This document shows positions 26,968 to 34,167 of a stretch of 64,000 nt of DNA, in pieces. How positions within the stretch are numbered: position 1 is the stretch's first letter; each line of letters begins with the position of its first letter. Source of the DNA: Caprella mutica (lineage: Eukaryota > Arthropoda > Malacostraca > Amphipoda > Caprellidae); NCBI GenBank assembly GCA_947561585.1, contig CANNZV010003137.1, forward strand, positions 47,323-111,322, written 5' to 3'. Made by a program: the position numbers and the translations under genes. The notes beneath the pieces are model-generated. The model was not told where the DNA came from. It did no database searches and saw only the letters and a list, made by a program, of their open reading frames with translations.

Positions 26968-27881
26968 GCGTCCTCTCCCGGCAGGGTCAAACCAGCGTTG
27001 CGGGCATAGACCTTGGCAAGCGCAGCGTCGTCTTCCTGTCCAAGACCCATGCCTGCCGCCGCCAAAAATTGTTGCATCGCCGCCGCCGTGATCGGCGCAC
27101 TGAACTGTGCGGATTTGGCTATGTCGAGCACGATGCCCAAATCCTTGGGCCAGATATTAATCGTGCTGTGCGGCGTGTAATCACCCGCCACGATATGGGG
27201 CGTCCGGTTCTCCAAAATCCAGCTGGTTCCGGCACATTTGCTGATGACTTCAAAGAACTTCTCAGGGGTCACGCCCTGTGTCATGCCAAAGGTCACTGCT
27301 TCGGCCATTGTGGCAAGATGGACCCCTGCCAAAAGCTGGTTCACCGCCTTCATTGCGCTTCCGGCACCCACCTCATGACCAAGTTCGAAAACCGTTTCCG
27401 AGATACTGTCCATCATCGGACGCGCGGCGGTAAAGGCCTCGGGGGTGCCGGACGCCATGATCGACAATTGGCCGCTGGCCGCCTTGAGCGATCCACCAGA
27501 AATCGGCGCATCAAGATAGAGAACACCGTGCGCTTTGCAGCGTGCGGCCATTTCCTTGGCAAAGGCCGGTGGGACGGTCGCACAGGCCAGCACAACCGCG
27601 CCGGGACTCAGTTTCGCAACGATGCCGTCATCGCCAAACAGAACGCTTTCTGTTTGGGCGGCATTCAAGACGACAACCGCAACCGCTTCCAGCGTTTCAG
27701 CGGCCTCGGAAAAAGGGCTTTGTTGGCCGCCCTCGGCGACGAACTTGGCGATCTGGTCCGGGTTGATATCCACGCCCCAGACTTTGTGTCCGCCCCGCAG
27801 TGCTGAAGCGGCAATGCCATACCCCATCGAACCAAGACCGATGACGGCGACATTGTGAGAGCTCTTGGTTTTTACGGTCAT
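26964..27881 (-). CDS. ltnD: L-threonate dehydrogenase LtnD
   Basis: 305 aa member of the 3-hydroxyisobutyrate-dehydrogenase-like family. The Rossmann motif is IGLGSMGYGIAASA; the substrate loop is DAPISGGSLKAASG; the catalytic Lys lies in the GAGSAMKAVNQLL motif. LtnD oxidises L-threonate to 2-oxo-tetronate with NAD. It heads the ltnD-otnK-otnC-otnI run. Its upstream neighbour is only a fragment of a TRAP large permease, which in an intact cluster would import threonate. No GntR or DeoR regulator is present. Confidence 0.92.
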   Translation of the reverse strand: MTVKTKSSHNVAVIGLGSMGYGIAASALRGGHKVWGVDINPDQIAKFVAEGGQQSPFSEAAETLEAVAVVVLNAAQTESVLFGDDGIVAKLSPGAVVLACATVPPAFAKEMAARCKAHGVLYLDAPISGGSLKAASGQLSIMASGTPEAFTAARPMMDSISETVFELGHEVGAGSAMKAVNQLLAGVHLATMAEAVTFGMTQGVTPEKFFEVISKCAGTSWILENRTPHIVAGDYTPHSTINIWPKDLGIVLDIAKSAQFSAPITAAAMQQFLAAAGMGLGQEDDAALAKVYARNAGLTLPGEDA

Positions 27882-27893
27882 TTTAATTTCCTT

Positions 27894-28252
27894 TCAGCCA
27901 ATTTGGCAGCCATGGGCAACGTCCGGGAAGAACAGCACAAAAGCAAGGGCTTCGACTTGGATACAGGTAAACGGGATCAGGGCGCGAACGATTTCGGACA
28001 AGCTCATGTCCGTGGGCGCGACAGATTTCAGGTAGAAAGCTGCAGGGCCGAAAGGCGGCGAGAGAAAGCTCACCTGCGTGTTCATCGCAAAGAAAATTCC
28101 AAACCGTATTGGGTCCGTGCCAAGCTTGATGATGACTGGCACAAAGAATGGCATGGACGGTAATGCGATGCCGATCCAATCCATGAACAGGCCCAACACC
28201 ACAAGGATGCCCATCAGATTTGGAGAGCTGACAGCGATTGACGAAAAGCCTG
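27894..28252 (-). pseudogene. TRAP transporter large permease (DctM) C-terminal fragment
   Basis: Roughly the last 120 residues of a DctM-type permease remain: LMGILVVLGLFMDWIGIALP, then FFVPVIIKLGTDPIRFG, NTQVSFLSPPFGPAAFYL and an LSEIVRALIPF segment. These are the final two or three helices of a protein normally above 420 residues. The coding pattern fades near 28250, where unrelated sequence leading to fabI begins. There is no small permease or binding-protein gene. The left end is whole and lies 12 bases before ltnD. It is a beheaded transporter and therefore non-functional unless supplied elsewhere. The break defines one edge of the acquired block. Confidence 0.85.
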
Positions 28253-28443
28253 CCTGACTTTGGCGGTCTATCGCCTTGTTGCACTCTGTCGCGGATTGTC
28301 TGAAATGTTCGCGCCTGGAAGGACGGAATGCCCGCTAAGCAAGCCGGGATTGTCAGCAAACCTAAAGCGATACCTGACATGCCCCTCCAACTTGACCTCA
28401 CGCTCTATTCCGTTCAGGTATATCAAAACTCTCGGAGGGGCAG

Positions 28444-29232
28444 ATGACACTTTCACTCAAGGGCAAGCGTGGGCTTGTAATGGGCGTGGCGAATGAACGC
28501 TCGATCGCTTGGGGTATTGCCAAAGCCTGTGCCGAGGCGGGGGCAGAGTTGGCCTTTACTTATCAGGGCGATGCCTTTGGCAAGCGGTTGGAGCCGCTGG
28601 CGGCTTCTGTTGGCAGCGATTTTATGGTTGATGTGGATGTGACCGACGACGCCAGCCTGGACGCCGCGTTTGACGCGCTGGGCAAACGCTGGGATCGGCT
28701 GGATTTCGTCATTCACGCCATTGCGTTTTCGGATAAAAACGAACTCACGGGGCGTATTCTCAATACCTCGCGCGAGAACTTCAAAAATTCGATGGATATC
28801 TCGGCCTACAGCTTTATCGAAATCGCCCGCCGCGCGCATCCTTTGATGACCGAAGGCGGCACGTTGATTACCCTGACTTACATGGGCAGCACCCGTGTTA
28901 CGCCGAATTACAACGTCATGGGCGTGGCCAAGGCGGCGCTGGAATCCGCGACGCGCTATCTGGCCAATGATCTTGGCCCGGATGGTATTCGCGTCAACGC
29001 CATCAGCCCCGGCCCGATGAAAACGCTGGCTGGTGCTGCCATTGGCGGTGCACGCAAAACGTACAAGCACACTGACGAAAACGCACCATTGGGCGGCAAT
29101 GCCACTTTGGATGCGGTCGGCGGTACGGCGGTTTGGATGATTTCGGATGCGGGCGCATGCACCACCGGTGAAATCGTTCGCGTCGATGGTGGTTTCCACG
29201 TTTTGGGAATGCCCCAGTACGACAATCTTTAA
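28444..29232 (+). CDS. fabI: enoyl-ACP reductase FabI (NADH)
   Basis: 262 aa, preceded by a GGAGGGG ribosome site. The atypical SDR nucleotide motif GVANERSIAWGIA, the AIAFSDKNELTG loop, and the YMGSTRVTPNYNVMGVAKAA segment with the Tyr-x6-Lys active-site pair are all as in FabI. It catalyses the last reductive step of fatty-acid elongation. It is normally third in the fabA-fabB-fabI order; here an accessory block has moved it away from fabB, but its own start region looks intact. Confidence 0.97.
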   Translation: MTLSLKGKRGLVMGVANERSIAWGIAKACAEAGAELAFTYQGDAFGKRLEPLAASVGSDFMVDVDVTDDASLDAAFDALGKRWDRLDFVIHAIAFSDKNELTGRILNTSRENFKNSMDISAYSFIEIARRAHPLMTEGGTLITLTYMGSTRVTPNYNVMGVAKAALESATRYLANDLGPDGIRVNAISPGPMKTLAGAAIGGARKTYKHTDENAPLGGNATLDAVGGTAVWMISDAGACTTGEIVRVDGGFHVLGMPQYDNL

Positions 29233-29243
29233 GGAGCCTCACC

Positions 29244-29573
29244 ATGCCCCGTCTGCCGTTGGTTTTGATTGCCGCACTGGCTTTGTCCGCTTGCGTTGAG
29301 AATGCCGCCCCGGTGCAACGCACCGGGGACGGGCAGGCCGCCAAGCTCAAACCGGGGATGTCTGAAAATGACGGGTTTCTGATCTTTGGCCCGGAAAGCG
29401 GGTTCGAGCGCAATCCGGCCAACTGGGATCAGTCCTGCATGAGCTATTCTTATGGCACGGGCGAAGATCCCCGGTACGTTCACGCGCTTTTTGAAAGCGG
29501 CGTTCTGGTGAGCGCGACGGATGGACATACGGCGCTTTGCACCTTTGGTGGGTTGGACCCTGCCGAGGGCTAG
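29244..29573 (+). CDS. small lipoprotein
   Basis: 109 aa. The N-terminal LVLIAALALSAC is a clear lipoprotein signal with Cys at about residue 17. The mature part is acidic and small with a Cys pair (QSCMSYSYG and ALCTFG) that may form a disulfide. It starts 11 bases after fabI and is probably co-transcribed. No family name is recognised. Location in the periplasm, anchored to a membrane, is expected. Confidence 0.75.
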   Translation: MPRLPLVLIAALALSACVENAAPVQRTGDGQAAKLKPGMSENDGFLIFGPESGFERNPANWDQSCMSYSYGTGEDPRYVHALFESGVLVSATDGHTALCTFGGLDPAEG

Positions 29574-29591
29574 TGTCGGCTTGGCCTTTGC

Positions 29592-30527
29592 TTAACCTTT
29601 GGGGCTGAGACAGGCATCAATGGCCTGCGCCAAACTTTCGATCAACGCCGGGTACATGTCTGCGCCAAGAGGAAGATCTGCACCAAGAGGGTCGAGCGGT
29701 GCAGTCGGTACAGACTGACCAACAACGGCATCCAGCAGTTTGGCACGCGCGCCGGGTTCCATCAGGACACATGCGGGCGGATTTTCTTCAAAGCGGTGCT
29801 GCAGGTCGTGCAGGTGCCGGGGTCCGGCCTCGGATGCGTCGCTGGCGCTGACCGCTCCCAGCACGTTCAGGCCAAATGCGTGCTCATAATATTGAAACGC
29901 GTCGTGGTATACCGCCAGCTGCGCGTCCTTGTGTGCAGAAAGGAGTGATTGCGCGGTTTGGCGGGACTGTGCGATTCTGTCCAAGGCCAGTTCTGCGTTT
30001 GCCGCGTATGTCGCGGCATTGTCCGGATCAATCTTCGCCAGTTCGCTCTGCAGGGCAAGGATCAACGCGTTGGCGTTGTCAGGATCAAGCCAGACATGCG
30101 GGTCCATCGCGTCTTCCCCATGATCATGGTCGTGATCGTGGTCATGCGATTCCTCTCCCAGTGTTTCGGCTTCACGGGCTGGCAGCAGATGTACGCCGTC
30201 CAAACTCATTAGGTCCAAAACCGTAGCAGTGCCTGCCAAAGTCTCCAGCCCATGCTCTAGGGCAGGGGTCAGAGACGGGCCAACCCAAACCACAAGTCTG
30301 GCATTGGACAAGGCCTGCGCCTGCGATGGTTTCAATGCGAAGTCATGGGGTGATCCCCCCTGAGACAACAGCAATTCCGGTGTCCCGACGCCGTCCATCA
30401 CCGCAGAAACAAGCGAATGAATTGGGGCGATATCTGTAACAATTTGTGGCACGTCCGATGCGGCCTGCCCGCCTGCAAGGCCGATTCCAAGCGTGAAAGT
30501 GATTGTTTTCAGAATGTTGGTGGGCAT
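29592..30527 (-). CDS. znuA: zinc ABC transporter binding protein ZnuA
   Basis: 311 aa from the ATG at 30525-30527. An N-terminal signal segment (TFTLGIGLAGGQAA) is followed by the cluster A-I binding fold with ligand His in DIAPIHSLVSAVM. A His/Asp-rich loop (ESHDHDHDHDHGEDAMDPH) is typical of zinc-binding ZnuA. VYHDAFQYYEHAF carries a further ligand. It delivers Zn to the ZnuC/ZnuB importer encoded on the opposite strand. Transcription is divergent from zur with two Zur-type palindromes between. Confidence 0.94.
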   Translation of the reverse strand: MPTNILKTITFTLGIGLAGGQAASDVPQIVTDIAPIHSLVSAVMDGVGTPELLLSQGGSPHDFALKPSQAQALSNARLVVWVGPSLTPALEHGLETLAGTATVLDLMSLDGVHLLPAREAETLGEESHDHDHDHDHGEDAMDPHVWLDPDNANALILALQSELAKIDPDNAATYAANAELALDRIAQSRQTAQSLLSAHKDAQLAVYHDAFQYYEHAFGLNVLGAVSASDASEAGPRHLHDLQHRFEENPPACVLMEPGARAKLLDAVVGQSVPTAPLDPLGADLPLGADMYPALIESLAQAIDACLSPKG

Positions 30528-30545
30528 TGGGGTCTCCAATCGGTG

Positions 30546-30559
30546 TGTTATGTTGTAAC
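30546..30559. promoter_or_regulatory. candidate Zur box 1
   Basis: TGTTA-TGTTG-TAAC, an inverted repeat of GTTA/TAAC with a 5-base spacer, 18 bases upstream of znuA. It matches the second copy at 30578-30591 in arms and spacing. The form agrees with AT-rich Zur sites of the TGTTATNxTATAACA type. Confidence 0.7.
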
Positions 30560-30577
30560 CTTGACGCGCTTGTTATC

Positions 30578-30591
30578 TGTTAGGGTATAAC
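30578..30591. promoter_or_regulatory. candidate Zur box 2
   Basis: TGTTA-GGGTA-TAAC, the second GTTA-N5-TAAC palindrome, 32 bases from the first (about three helical turns) and 32 bases upstream of the zur ATG. One site per direction would let Zur repress znuA and its own operon when zinc is ample. Confidence 0.7.
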
Positions 30592-30623
30592 GTATCAAGA
30601 GTGAAAACGTGAACGGAGACAAA

Positions 30624-31112
30624 ATGGATCCCCTAGGTTTTACACGGCACGATCATGACCACTGCATCGAAACCGGCTTGAAGGCGGTAGAAGCGTTTTG
30701 CGATGACAACAGTCTGCAATTCACACCTGTCAGGCGGCGTGCTCTTGAAGTGCTTTTGGCGGAACATCGGGCCATGGGGGCTTACGAAGTTCTGGAACAT
30801 CTGCGCGCAGACGGGCTTGGATCACAGCCGCCTGTGGCGTACCGAGCGCTGGATTTTCTTGTCAGCCATGGTTTTGCCCATCGGATTGAACGTTTGAACG
30901 CCTTTATCGCTTGCGCCCATCCGGGCCAGCGTCACGCGCCGTCGTTCCTAATTTGCAAAAGCTGCTCAACAGTGGCCGAAGCGCCGGGCCGGCCTGCCGT
31001 TCGGGCGTTGCGCAACGCCGCCCAGGATTTGGGATTTGTCATCGAACGGGTGGTGATCGAAGCCGAAGGCCTGTGCCCTCGCTGTGCAGGCAGTGGTGAG
31101 ATCGCTCAATGA
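30624..31112 (+). CDS. zur: zinc uptake regulator Zur (Fur family)
   Basis: 162 aa from the ATG at 30624, which has a CGGAGAC ribosome site; the frame opens 15 bases earlier. FTPVRRRALEVLLAEHRAMG is the recognition-helix region and PPVAYRALDFLVSHGFAHRI the wing. The structural zinc ligands are the CKSC and CPRC pairs; HPGQRHAPSF is the sensor region. It sits between znuA (divergent) and znuC, with which it shares an ATGA overlap. Context separates it from the other Fur-family protein of the window (irr). Confidence 0.94.
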   Translation: MDPLGFTRHDHDHCIETGLKAVEAFCDDNSLQFTPVRRRALEVLLAEHRAMGAYEVLEHLRADGLGSQPPVAYRALDFLVSHGFAHRIERLNAFIACAHPGQRHAPSFLICKSCSTVAEAPGRPAVRALRNAAQDLGFVIERVVIEAEGLCPRCAGSGEIAQ

Positions 31113-31858
31113 CAGCATTGATCGAGGCGCGCGCGCTAAGCGTTGCGCATGGCCGTGAACCGGTTCTGGACAACGTCAATTTTGCGATTGGCAAAGGCGA
31201 AATCGTGACTGTGGTCGGTCCCAACGGATCGGGCAAGACGACGTTCCTGCGCAGTTTGATCGGCGCTGTCGCGCCCAAATCCGGAGAGGTTCGGCGCAAA
31301 CCCGGGCTTAGGCTGGGTTATGTACCACAAAAGCTGCACGTAGACCCCAGCCTGCCTTTGACGGTCGAACGGTTTTTGGACATGCCGCACCGCAGCCCTC
31401 GTGGCGCGCGCCGGGCGGCGCTGGCCGAAGCCGGGGCTGATGACATCCGTGCCCGACAAATCGGTGAACTGTCTGGCGGGCAATTGCAGCGCGTTTTGCT
31501 GGCGCGTGCGCTTTTGAACCAGCCCGAAATCTTGCTGTTGGACGAACCGACACAGGGATTGGACCAACAAGGGTCGGCCGCGTTTTATCGCAAACTCGAA
31601 GAACTACGCGACAGTTTGGGATGCGCGGTATTGATGGTCAGCCACGAATTGCATGTGGTGATGAGCGCCAGTGACAGGGTGATTTGCCTGAACGGTCATG
31701 TTTGCTGTGAAGGCCATCCCGAAGTGGTGGCACAGGCGGCTGAATACCGCGCCCTGTTCGGCAGCGGAACACAAGGCGCCTTGGCCCTGTACCGCCACGA
31801 ACATACACACAGCCACGATGATGGATGCACGCATTCCCATGATGAGGACGCTGCGTGA
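31109..31858 (+). CDS. znuC: zinc ABC transporter ATPase ZnuC
   Basis: 249 aa. Walker A GPNGSGKTTFLR, signature LSGGQLQRVLLARALL and Walker B EILLLDEPTQGLDQQG are complete, with a switch His in LMVSHELHVVM. The C-terminal tail HEHTHSHDDGCTHSHDED is an extra His-rich metal-binding end, typical of proteobacterial ZnuC. It overlaps zur (ATGA) and znuB (TGATG), so the three are translated together and repressed by Zur. Confidence 0.95.
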   Translation: MTALIEARALSVAHGREPVLDNVNFAIGKGEIVTVVGPNGSGKTTFLRSLIGAVAPKSGEVRRKPGLRLGYVPQKLHVDPSLPLTVERFLDMPHRSPRGARRAALAEAGADDIRARQIGELSGGQLQRVLLARALLNQPEILLLDEPTQGLDQQGSAAFYRKLEELRDSLGCAVLMVSHELHVVMSASDRVICLNGHVCCEGHPEVVAQAAEYRALFGSGTQGALALYRHEHTHSHDDGCTHSHDEDAA

Positions 31859-32637
31859 TGCTGGACGATTTTTTGGTGCGGGCGGTGTTGGGCGCAGTGG
31901 GCGTGGCCTTGGCGGCGGCGCCGCTGGGCAGCTTTGTTGTCTGGCGCCGTATGGCCTATTTCGGGGACGCCACGGCACATGCTGCATTGTTGGGTGTGGC
32001 AATGTCTCTCGCTCTGCAATTGCCGGTGTTTGCGGGCACGCTTGCCGTTGCTTTGGCAACGGCGTGGTTGGTGGCCAAGCTGGTCGGGCGCGGATATGGC
32101 TGGGACATGCTGCTGGGTGTGACATCGCACGCGGCGTTGGCGGTCGGGCTGGTGGCTGTCAGCCTTGTCGGCGGTGCGCGTCTGGATCTGCGCGCCTACC
32201 TGTTTGGCGACATTCTCAGTGTTGGGCGCATGGACTTGGCCGTGATCTGGGGAGGCGCGGTGCTGGTCTGGGTCTTGCTGGCGTGGCGCTGGCAAAAGCT
32301 GTTGACCGCAACAGTATCGCCTGACCTTGCGCAGGCCTCAGGTATTGATCCGCGCCGCGAATCCAACATTCTGTTGCTGGCCTTGGCCGTGGTTGTCGCC
32401 GTTGCCATCAAATTGGTCGGAGCTTTGCTGATCGGGGCGTTGCTGATTATTCCGGCGGCAGCCGCACGACCACTTGCAAGGACACCCGAGCAAATGACAG
32501 CCATTGCTGCGATGCTTGGGGTTGTTGCAGCGCTGGCAGGTTTCTGGGGCGCATGGACATTCGACACACCAACCGGCCCAACCATTGTGTGTGCGGCAGC
32601 GGCCTTGTTTGTCATAACAAGCCTTTGGCGCCGCTAA
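31858..32637 (+). CDS. znuB: zinc ABC transporter permease ZnuB
   Basis: 259 aa from the ATG at 31858, which shares its A with the znuC stop; a GTG one codon earlier is possible. Family-3 metal permease with about seven to eight membrane segments. The start LDDFLVRAVLGAVGVALAAA and the later VKLVGALLIGALLIIPAAAA motif are diagnostic. It forms the membrane channel of the ZnuABC importer. It converges on holA. Confidence 0.94.
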   Translation: MLDDFLVRAVLGAVGVALAAAPLGSFVVWRRMAYFGDATAHAALLGVAMSLALQLPVFAGTLAVALATAWLVAKLVGRGYGWDMLLGVTSHAALAVGLVAVSLVGGARLDLRAYLFGDILSVGRMDLAVIWGGAVLVWVLLAWRWQKLLTATVSPDLAQASGIDPRRESNILLLALAVVVAVAIKLVGALLIGALLIIPAAAARPLARTPEQMTAIAAMLGVVAALAGFWGAWTFDTPTGPTIVCAAAALFVITSLWRR

Positions 32638-32656
32638 AGCAGCGCAGGCTCGGCGG

Positions 32657-33688
32657 TTACCCCCGCGCGTTGCCCATATAGGCAAGGCGCACAAAGGCGC
32701 GTTCGACCAACGCCATGGCGGGGGCCTTCTGACCGGCGGAACGCAGTGTCAGGTCCGTGTCCATAAAAAGCTCAAGCGCGTCTTCCAGGCGGGTGGCCGA
32801 CCATTTCTGCGCCTGTCGCAGCATCCGGTCGCGGCGCGGCCCAAAAAGCGGCGGACGCAACGAACCGATGCCAGCTGCCGGGCCACCGGGCGCGGACGCG
32901 ATGGCATACAAGGTGCGAAAATGGCGCGCGCCCATGATCAGCAGCGTAACCGGCGCAACTCCCTGTGCCGCAAGCCGTTGCATGACCGGGGCGATGTCCC
33001 CGGTGCGGCCTTCTGCGAGAACGTGAAAAATGTCGTCGATTTCGGCCTCTATTGATGCGGGCGCCATCAGATCAACCTCTGTGGGGGTAAGCGGCGCCGG
33101 ATCATCCAGCTTGTACAGTGCGATTTTTTCCAGCGTCTGGCGAAAATCACCGGGCGTCAGGCCACGGGCCAGCACCTCGAGCGCGCCCATAGCGTCGCGG
33201 TCGATATTCTCTAATCCGGCGCGGGCCAGTTCCGCTTCGATCTCGGCCCGCCCCATCGGATCATTGTAAAGCGCGGCAGAATAGGCATTTTTTGCACCTT
33301 CGAACAGCTTGCGCAAAGATGCGCGCGCGGTCAATTGGCCGGCGGTCGCGATGATTTGTGCGTCGCCTTCGCGCCAGTCCTTCAACGCCGCATCAATTGT
33401 CTTGGACAACCCGTCGGTGGCTTCTTCGATCAATGCAACACGTGGTCCGGGGAAAAACCCCTGCGCCTTGACTGCATCCAGCAACATGGCGGGATCTTTG
33501 CGCAGTTCGGCGCCTTGCAGCCGGGTCAGGCGCATTTCTGCTTCGCCTTCTGGGCCGACAATATTTGCAACGACTTCCTGCCGTTTCATAGCCACGCGCA
33601 TCGTGTCTTCACCAAAAATCAACAAGCCCGCGATTTTGGGGTCGGGGCGGGCGAAAAAGGCATTTGCGTCGCGCGGGTTAAGTTTCAT
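32657..33688 (-). CDS. holA: DNA polymerase III delta subunit HolA
   Basis: 343 aa, standard for the clamp-loader delta subunit. The N-terminal RPDPKIAGLLIFGEDTMRVA and the FFPGPRVALIEEATDGL segment match domain I, and the C-terminal KAPAMALVERAFVRLA fits the collar. Delta opens the beta clamp during loading. The gene overlaps the lptE stop by ATGA and continues the leuS-lptE-holA order that is common in Proteobacteria. Confidence 0.93.
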   Translation of the reverse strand: MKLNPRDANAFFARPDPKIAGLLIFGEDTMRVAMKRQEVVANIVGPEGEAEMRLTRLQGAELRKDPAMLLDAVKAQGFFPGPRVALIEEATDGLSKTIDAALKDWREGDAQIIATAGQLTARASLRKLFEGAKNAYSAALYNDPMGRAEIEAELARAGLENIDRDAMGALEVLARGLTPGDFRQTLEKIALYKLDDPAPLTPTEVDLMAPASIEAEIDDIFHVLAEGRTGDIAPVMQRLAAQGVAPVTLLIMGARHFRTLYAIASAPGGPAAGIGSLRPPLFGPRRDRMLRQAQKWSATRLEDALELFMDTDLTLRSAGQKAPAMALVERAFVRLAYMGNARG

Positions 33689-34167
33689 GTGGGCAGATCG
33701 GCGGCAACCAACAGCAATTCGTCGATCACCTGATCGGCCAGCAGCGTCATCAGCCGTTCAACTGCATCCCGTTCGCCCGCCAGCGTGGCGACTGTTGATC
33801 CGGTGGTAGAATAGCCCGTGAATCCGGATGTTTCGCCCTGAGTTACTGCGACACCTTCGGCGTTGGCCAACGTATATGTCGCGGTTCCCAGCACACGAAA
33901 ACGGGTCGTGCTACCGCTTGAGGTGCTGCCTAGCCCCTGTTGAGTGGTCGTTATGGATACAGACAGGCGGTACGGGCCAGTGCTGCGGCCCATGCGATCT
34001 TCGAACCGACGGTTAAAAGCGTAGGCGCGGGTGTCTTGCGGTGCGTCCAACTGGATACGCCCCAGCAGAGCGTTGGCAGACTGACCCGGTCCGTGGACCG
34101 GTTCAAATCCACATGCGCCAAGCGCCAGCGCACCCGACAGAAAGATCCTACGATTACACGACCACAT
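33685..34167 (-). CDS. lptE: LPS-assembly lipoprotein LptE
   Basis: 160 aa. The N-terminal [21 protein letters not shown] is a lipoprotein signal with the first mature Cys followed by the GF.P(V/L) motif usual for LptE. The rest is the short beta-rich plug protein that sits inside LptD in the outer membrane. It overlaps leuS by 14 bases and holA by 4, the conserved leuS-lptE-holA arrangement. Sequence similarity in this family is weak, so context carries much of the call. Confidence 0.9.
   Translation of the reverse strand: MWSCNRRIFLSGALALGACGFEPVHGPGQSANALLGRIQLDAPQDTRAYAFNRRFEDRMGRSTGPYRLSVSITTTQQGLGSTSSGSTTRFRVLGTATYTLANAEGVAVTQGETSGFTGYSTTGSTVATLAGERDAVERLMTLLADQVIDELLLVAADLPT

Noticed and set aside
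34095..34125. GGTTCAAATCC-like string resembling a tRNA T-arm
   Set aside because: It is inside the lptE signal region (CGFEP codons) and no cloverleaf can be drawn. No tRNA was found anywhere in the window.
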